Shown: positions 60,330 to 64,000 of the stretch, piece after piece
Position numbering within the stretch: position 1 is the stretch's first letter
How the letters are laid out: the number at the start of each line of letters is the position of its first letter
Source: UMGS1696 sp964558485
GTDB taxonomy: Bacteria; Bacillota; Clostridia; Oscillospirales; CAG-272
Assembly (NCBI GenBank): GCA_964558485.1
Contig: CAZLED010000002.1
Coordinates: 22,075-86,074 of the forward strand
Reading direction: 5' to 3'
Length of the DNA: 64,000 nucleotides
Notes under the pieces: model-generated
The model's input: only the letters and a program-made list of their open reading frames with translations
The model's database searches: none
What the model was told of the DNA's origin: nothing
Program-made: the position numbers and the translations under genes

Positions 60330-60875
60330 ATGTTACAAACGATCCATACAGAAGTGAAAACGGCGGCAGAGGAGCTGGTGCAGGTCGCCGGACTGCAAAG
60401 AGATGATATTTTGGTGGTGGGCTGCTCGTCCAGCGAGATCATTGGGTCAAAGATCGGCTCCAATTCCTCTCCGGAGGTGGCCGATGCTGTGTTCTCCGCA
60501 CTGATGGAGGTGCTGACGCCCAAGGGGATCTGGCTGGCTGCCCAGTGCTGTGAGCATCTGAATCGTGCCATTGTGGTGGAGCGCCGTGCCGTGCCCCAGG
60601 CCGATATCGTCAACGTGGTGCCTCAGCCGAAAGCCGGTGGTTCCTTTGGCACAGCGGCCTATCGAGGATTTGCACAGCCGGTGGTGGTGGAGAAGATCCG
60701 TGCCGATGCCGGACTGGATATCGGTGGTACCCTCATCGGTATGCACCTGAAGGAAGTGGCTGTGCCCGTGCGCCTGTCTGTGAAGAACGTGGGCGAGGCG
60801 ATCCTGTTGGCGGCCCGTACCAGACCGAAGTTCATTGGCGGCTGTCGTGCCGTATACGACGAAAACCTGCTGTAA
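60330..60875 (+). CDS. DUF436/TIGR01440 family protein
   Basis: A 181-residue protein with the family features VGCSSSEIIGSKIG, AQCCEHLNRA and the C-terminal VGEAILLAARTRPKFIGG. Structures of YwlG-type members show a metal- or ligand-binding fold of unknown function. GAGGTG is upstream of the ATG. The ArsR-type regulator follows 12 bases later, probably in one transcript. In Firmicutes this gene often sits near glyA or rpiB, which are absent here. Confidence 0.9.
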   Translation: MLQTIHTEVKTAAEELVQVAGLQRDDILVVGCSSSEIIGSKIGSNSSPEVADAVFSALMEVLTPKGIWLAAQCCEHLNRAIVVERRAVPQADIVNVVPQPKAGGSFGTAAYRGFAQPVVVEKIRADAGLDIGGTLIGMHLKEVAVPVRLSVKNVGEAILLAARTRPKFIGGCRAVYDENLL

Positions 60876-60887
60876 GGAGGGATGCGC

Positions 60888-61262
60888 TTGGATACCAACG
60901 GACATGACGTGATCATAGACCACACCCATCCGCACGCCGTTCCCCTGCCGCCAACGGACGAACTGGAAGCCGCTGCCCGGTTTTTGCGTACTCTGGGCGA
61001 CCCGACGAAGCTGAAGATCGTGTGTGCGCTGGCCGGTGACGACGAGGAAGGCAGAGAGATCTGTGCCGGTGGGATCGCCGCATCCCTGGGCATGACCAAC
61101 AGTGCCGTGTCCCACCAGCTGCGTGTCCTCCGGGAAGAAGGCCTGGTCAAAAGCCGCCGGGACGGGAAGCATGTGATCTATTCCTTGGACGACGAACACG
61201 TGACCAAAGCCGTCCGCATGACCATGGAGCACATCAGACACCGCAACGCAGAAGCCAAGTAA
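60888..61262 (+). CDS. ArsR/SmtB-family metal-responsive regulator, TTG start
   Basis: A winged-helix protein of 124 residues if it starts at the TTG at 60888, which lies 8 bases after AAGGAGG. An ATG six bases earlier is only 2 bases from that site and is unlikely. The N-terminal HGHDVIIDHTHPH-like stretch (several histidines in the first 15 residues) could bind zinc or another metal, as in SmtB/CzrA. The HTH is ASLGMTNSAVSHQLRVLREEGLV. It follows the DUF436 gene. The target metal transporter is not in the window. Confidence 0.88.
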   Translation: MDTNGHDVIIDHTHPHAVPLPPTDELEAAARFLRTLGDPTKLKIVCALAGDDEEGREICAGGIAASLGMTNSAVSHQLRVLREEGLVKSRRDGKHVIYSLDDEHVTKAVRMTMEHIRHRNAEAK

Positions 61263-61300
61263 GAAGTCAGAAGTCTGAGGTCAGAAGTCAGACGTCAGAA
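61260..61300. repeat. AAGTCAGA-type dispersed repeat
   Basis: Four tandem variants of AGAAGTCTGAGGTC/AGAAGTCAGACGTC directly after the arsR stop codon; a shorter copy precedes the DUF436 gene at about 60290-60304. Confidence 0.7.
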
Positions 61301-61302
61301 TG

Positions 61303-61338
61303 CAGAGATACTACAGCGTGTGGTATCTCTGTTTTTTT
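61303..61338 (+). terminator. Terminator after the arsR-type gene
   Basis: CAGAGATAC, short loop, GTATCTCTG, seven T. Confidence 0.85.
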
Positions 61339-61379
61339 GTGGTTGCTTTACACTCCACACTTCTCACGCCGCACTTCTG

Positions 61380-61622
61380 CTTAAAACCCCAGAGAGAGGT
61401 GGTTATCTCCACTTTCCAGCTTCCATATATCCTCTCTCAACTTAAAACCCCAGGAAGAATTTTCCGTTAGGGAAATTCTTCAGAGAGAGGTGGTTATCTC
61501 CACTTTCCAGCTTCCATATATCCTCTCTCAACTTAAAACCCCAGGAAGAATTTTCCGTTAGGGAAATTCTTCAGAGAGAGGTGGTTATCTCCACTTTCCA
61601 GCTTCCATATATCCTCTCTCAT
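61380..61622. repeat. Tandem 91-bp repeat, three copies
   Basis: AGAGAGAGGTGG starts at 61391, 61482 and 61573, a strict 91-base period. Copies 2 and 3 contain a palindrome (GAAGAATTTTCC with GGGAAATTCTTC) that copy 1 lacks, and each copy has inverted ends (AGAGAGAGG and CCTCTCTC). Copies are identical where they overlap. The array lies between the convergent arsR-type and mazF genes and reaches to within nine bases of the mazF stop. Confidence 0.9.
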
Positions 61623-61630
61623 CTGCCCTC

Positions 61631-61975
61631 TCATTTCAGTCCGAAGCTGACGGAGATGGCATCGTCTACGGCGGCCATGGCGGCGTCGTCCAGGTGACCC
61701 ATTTTTTCTCCCAGCCGTTTTTTGTCGATGGTGCGGATCTGTTCCAGCAGGATCACGGAATCCTTGGCCAGTCCCACACGGTCGGCGTACACATCGATGT
61801 GGGTCGGCAGGCGATTCTTGCCCAGCTTGCTGGTGATGGCAGCGGCGATGACTGTGGGACTGTAGCGGTTTCCCACGTCGTTCTGTACGATCAGCACCGG
61901 TCGTACGCCACCTTGCTCGCTGCCCACCACTGGACTCAGATCGGCATAATATATATCTCCCCGCTTGACGGTCAT
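61631..61975 (-). CDS. MazF/PemK-type endoribonuclease toxin, no adjacent antitoxin
   Basis: A 114-residue toxin of the NdoA (EndoA) subgroup. The N-terminal VKRGDIYYADLSPVVGSEQGGVRPVLIVQND and ITSKLGKNRLPTHI are nearly diagnostic. It cuts mRNA at a short U-rich site. GGAGG precedes the ATG. In Bacillus the antitoxin gene ndoAI is directly upstream; here the 86 bases upstream hold no antitoxin, only a fragment of another toxin on the other strand. Stand-alone mazF is frequent in gut Clostridia. Confidence 0.93.
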   Translation of the reverse strand: MTVKRGDIYYADLSPVVGSEQGGVRPVLIVQNDVGNRYSPTVIAAAITSKLGKNRLPTHIDVYADRVGLAKDSVILLEQIRTIDKKRLGEKMGHLDDAAMAAVDDAISVSFGLK

Positions 61976-62061
61976 ATGAACATCCTCCCGTATTCCGGCA
62001 GTATCCGGTGTAGTTGTAGTATATCCCCTATACCGGGTCGTTTATTCCAGTATATGCGTAC

Positions 62062-62298
62062 GTGGCGAAAATGAGAGGGTGCGAAAAGTATCGTTTTTTG
62101 GTCTGCGGCAATTCTCTTGCGTTTCATTATGTTGAGAACAAGGCAGTCTATGTCGTGCGGAGCCTATACGGCAAACGGGACGATGCGCACGAACTTTATG
62201 TTCTCATCCAACCAAAACCACCGTCGGAATTGTGTGAACTGCTTAAAGAATTTTGTGATAATATACAAATCACGTCAAAATCACCGAATACTGCTTGA
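62062..62298 (+). pseudogene. RelE/ParE-family toxin remnant (C-terminal part)
   Basis: A 78-codon frame from a GTG; an ATG three codons on is also possible. The segment KYRFLVCGNSLAFHYVENKAVYVVRSLYGKRD matches the C-terminal beta-hairpin and the catalytic end (yRvl...fy.v....v.vvrvlygrrD) of RelE/ParE toxins. The N-terminal half with the helices is absent and no ribosome site is visible. The last 30 codons are unrelated, and the frame ends near the next gene's promoter. It is best viewed as a decayed toxin gene beside mazF. Confidence 0.5.
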
Positions 62299-62324
62299 CA
62301 AAATACGGGAGTATATGGTATACT
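62295..62324 (+). promoter_or_regulatory. Promoter of the HTH-domain unknown gene
   Basis: TTGACA (62295-62300), 18-base spacer ending ATGG, TATACT (62319-62324). Confidence 0.7.
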
Positions 62325-62399
62325 ATCCATACCCACCATCGGGGAAAAACATAGCTGTGTCAGGATCGATATAGGATCGGACAGCAGGAAGGATCCGTT

Positions 62400-63920
62400 A
62401 TGCCAGGAAAATTTGGAACGCCGGACACGTTTCGGGATTGCCTTTGTCAACTCATGGAAGAGAGGGATTTGTCAGCCGGTCAGCTTGCCGATCTGCTCCA
62501 ATACAAAAGCAAAACCACACTGCTGCGGATCCTGCAGAACAAGGCCGGCGTCCGGTGTATCGGCAATGTGTTCGGCGACCTGTGCCGCTGTGCCCCGTTG
62601 GCCTTGACGGAAGAGGAGATCGACCGGCTCCAGGTGGCGTACGACGTAGCGGTGTGGGGACTGGAGAACTACCGAGCCCGGTCGGAGATGTGGCGCCTTT
62701 TGCGTGCGACGGAAAATAAACAGTACGCGCCCACGCTTCTTTGGCAAAACGATGGTACGATGGTGCCACTGGGCGATTTTTTGGATCGGTTCGTTCCTGC
62801 TAACGGAAAGACGCCGCTTGCCGAAGGGGACATCCCCGTGGAGCACTTGGAGATGTATGTGCTCAGCTGCGGCTATCCCTACGTGATGCAGGCGCTTGCC
62901 AGCCTGTTGAAACGACTGCGGTGCCGGGTCCATGTGTGCCAGATCCTGCAGCTCACCAGTGATACCGGCAGAACGGTGCGACTGGTCCGCAATATGCTGC
63001 CGGTCATGCCCTGCCACAACCACGAGGTCTTCTATATGCGGCCGGAGGACATCACCCACGACCCCATTTATGCCTATGGGATCGGTCGTGCCATGATCCT
63101 GCAGGCCACACTGCCCGGCGGCGATGTTCGGGAATTTCAGATCCTGATCCGGGACGAGCACGCCGGTGGGATCTTAGAAGCGCCGGGCGTATGGCGGTAT
63201 TGGATGCAGTATTTGAACGATTACCTCCAGCGTGGACTGCCCATGAAAGCGGCGGTTCCGGATCTTCGGGACTACGAGAAGATGCTGGAATACTATTGTG
63301 AGATCGAAAAATGTCGGGAGATCCTGCTGTTCAAGGCCGGTATGTGCTTCAATTTTGTGCCGGTGGATATTCTGCTATCGGCCGTGGATCCGCATTTTGC
63401 CTGTCCGGATGCCTATGATCGGCTGGCAGACGCAATGCCCCGACTTCGTGTGATCCAGGAAAAACGCTTCCAGAATATCACCGCCAAGCGTGAGCCCACC
63501 TATTGGGTCACCTCTGCCCGGATGCTGTGGAACACCGCACGGACAGGTACCATGACCAGCCACTTTTTTGGGATGCGTCCTTTCACTGTGGAGGAGCGGA
63601 TCCGGATCTATCAGCTGATCCTGCAGCTGTTGACGGAGAATCCCTATTTCCATATGTATCTGCTGCTGGAGAATGAGGAGGACCACTACGTGGATATGGA
63701 CGTGGCGCATATGGTGGGACAGGGCATACAGATCACGGCCTCCCAAACCAACTACCCCAAGGAGACTGGCTGGACAGAGACCATGCTGACCGAGAGCTCC
63801 TTCTGCGACCTGTACCGGGAATTCTTCATGGAGGAGCTGATCCCCAACCACACCCATCCGGAGAAATACACCACAGCGGTGCTCCATGACATCCTACGGG
63901 AACTGGAAGAAACAAAATAA
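62400..63920 (+). CDS. Uncharacterised 506-residue protein with N-terminal HTH
   Basis: I do not recognise the family. Residues about 10-50 (MEERDLSAGQLADLLQYKSKTTLLRILQNKAG) look like an XRE-type helix-turn-helix; the remaining 450 residues are soluble, mixed alpha/beta, rich in Tyr, Met and Cys, with no known motif. Its own promoter and the lack of neighbours on the strand suggest a monocistronic regulator. AAGGAT precedes the ATG. No membrane segment or signal peptide is present. A ligand-sensing domain is a guess. Confidence 0.7.
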   Translation: MPGKFGTPDTFRDCLCQLMEERDLSAGQLADLLQYKSKTTLLRILQNKAGVRCIGNVFGDLCRCAPLALTEEEIDRLQVAYDVAVWGLENYRARSEMWRLLRATENKQYAPTLLWQNDGTMVPLGDFLDRFVPANGKTPLAEGDIPVEHLEMYVLSCGYPYVMQALASLLKRLRCRVHVCQILQLTSDTGRTVRLVRNMLPVMPCHNHEVFYMRPEDITHDPIYAYGIGRAMILQATLPGGDVREFQILIRDEHAGGILEAPGVWRYWMQYLNDYLQRGLPMKAAVPDLRDYEKMLEYYCEIEKCREILLFKAGMCFNFVPVDILLSAVDPHFACPDAYDRLADAMPRLRVIQEKRFQNITAKREPTYWVTSARMLWNTARTGTMTSHFFGMRPFTVEERIRIYQLILQLLTENPYFHMYLLLENEEDHYVDMDVAHMVGQGIQITASQTNYPKETGWTETMLTESSFCDLYREFFMEELIPNHTHPEKYTTAVLHDILRELEETK

Positions 63921-64000
63921 ATTTGTAGGATAAACAAAAAAGGGACTGTCGCACGAAGGAAGAAATTCCCAAAATGCAACAGCCTCATTTTTATATCATA

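Noticed and set aside
61380..61622. Possible CRISPR array
   Set aside because: Repeats are contiguous 91-bp units with no unique spacers between them and no cas genes in the window.

Overview
The window is a stretch of chromosome from a spore-forming, carbohydrate-using, probably gut-dwelling member of the Clostridia (Oscillospirales/Ruminococcaceae-like is an inference). Evidence: a gpr-spoIIP sporulation pair, Mini-RNase III, a T-box leader, strong AGGAGG-type ribosome binding sites, TTGACA/TATAAT promoters with 17-base spacing, DUF4364, DUF421/DUF4363 and DUF436 genes, and several glycoside hydrolases with lipoprotein solute-binding proteins. There are no rRNA, tRNA or CRISPR features and no intact insertion sequence or phage. 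GC is moderately high, with one visibly AT-richer patch at about 24.9-29.2 kb.

Layout. 0-2 kb: minus-strand glycoside hydrolase pair (six-hairpin enzyme plus truncated GH36). 2-3.8 kb: Na/Pi cotransporter with PhoU domain. 4-8.6 kb: Gfo/Idh/MocA oxidoreductase, GNAT, then an SGNH hydrolase-SDR-type I dehydroquinase operon. 8.7-11.2 kb: sugar-binding lipoprotein divergent from an AraC regulator. 11.29-11.5 kb: a consensus promoter, hairpins and a terminator without an ORF (candidate sRNA). 11.66-16.6 kb: GH2 enzyme and a glycerol-3-phosphate dehydrogenase-like operon. 17-23.3 kb: MoxR-DUF58-transglutaminase operon. 23.4-29.2 kb: a disrupted zone with an intact binding protein, a DUF1016 nuclease beside a large palindrome, a binding-protein pseudogene with an internal deletion, and a translationally coupled ATPase plus ExK-motif pair (candidate defence module). 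29.3-32.1 kb: Mini-III, homoserine dehydrogenase, type II pantothenate kinase. 32.1-33.0 kb: about 950 gene-free bases rich in stem-loops. 33-35.7 kb: HAD phosphatase, Pit phosphate transporter with DUF47 partner. 35.8-38 kb: spoIIP and gpr. 38.4-43.3 kb: OppA-like protein, DUF4364 regulator, sigma factor, zinc-ribbon protein, RlmB. 43.5-46.4 kb: a 978-residue protein that looks like a catalytically dead P1B-type ATPase. 46.6-50.4 kb: radical-SAM/DUF2344 fusion, DUF421, DUF4363. 50.5-53.2 kb: T-box leader controlling an XRE-cupin-acyl-CoA synthetase fusion. 53.7-57.2 kb: polar amino-acid ABC operon with an embedded oxidoreductase. 57.3-61.3 kb: another binding protein, CPBP protease, TadA, DUF436, ArsR. 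61.4-64 kb: tandem 91-bp repeats, orphan MazF, a RelE/ParE toxin remnant and an unknown HTH protein.

How it fits together: glycan cleavage and uptake dominate the accessory part, with three intact and one broken binding proteins of one paralogous family and no permeases nearby, so they probably feed a transporter encoded elsewhere. Two unrelated phosphate importers each come with a PhoU-type partner. The best candidates for new biology are the pseudo-P-type ATPase, the T-box-controlled regulator/synthetase fusion, the sRNA at 11.3 kb, the structured RNA upstream of the HAD gene, and the ATPase/ExK pair.
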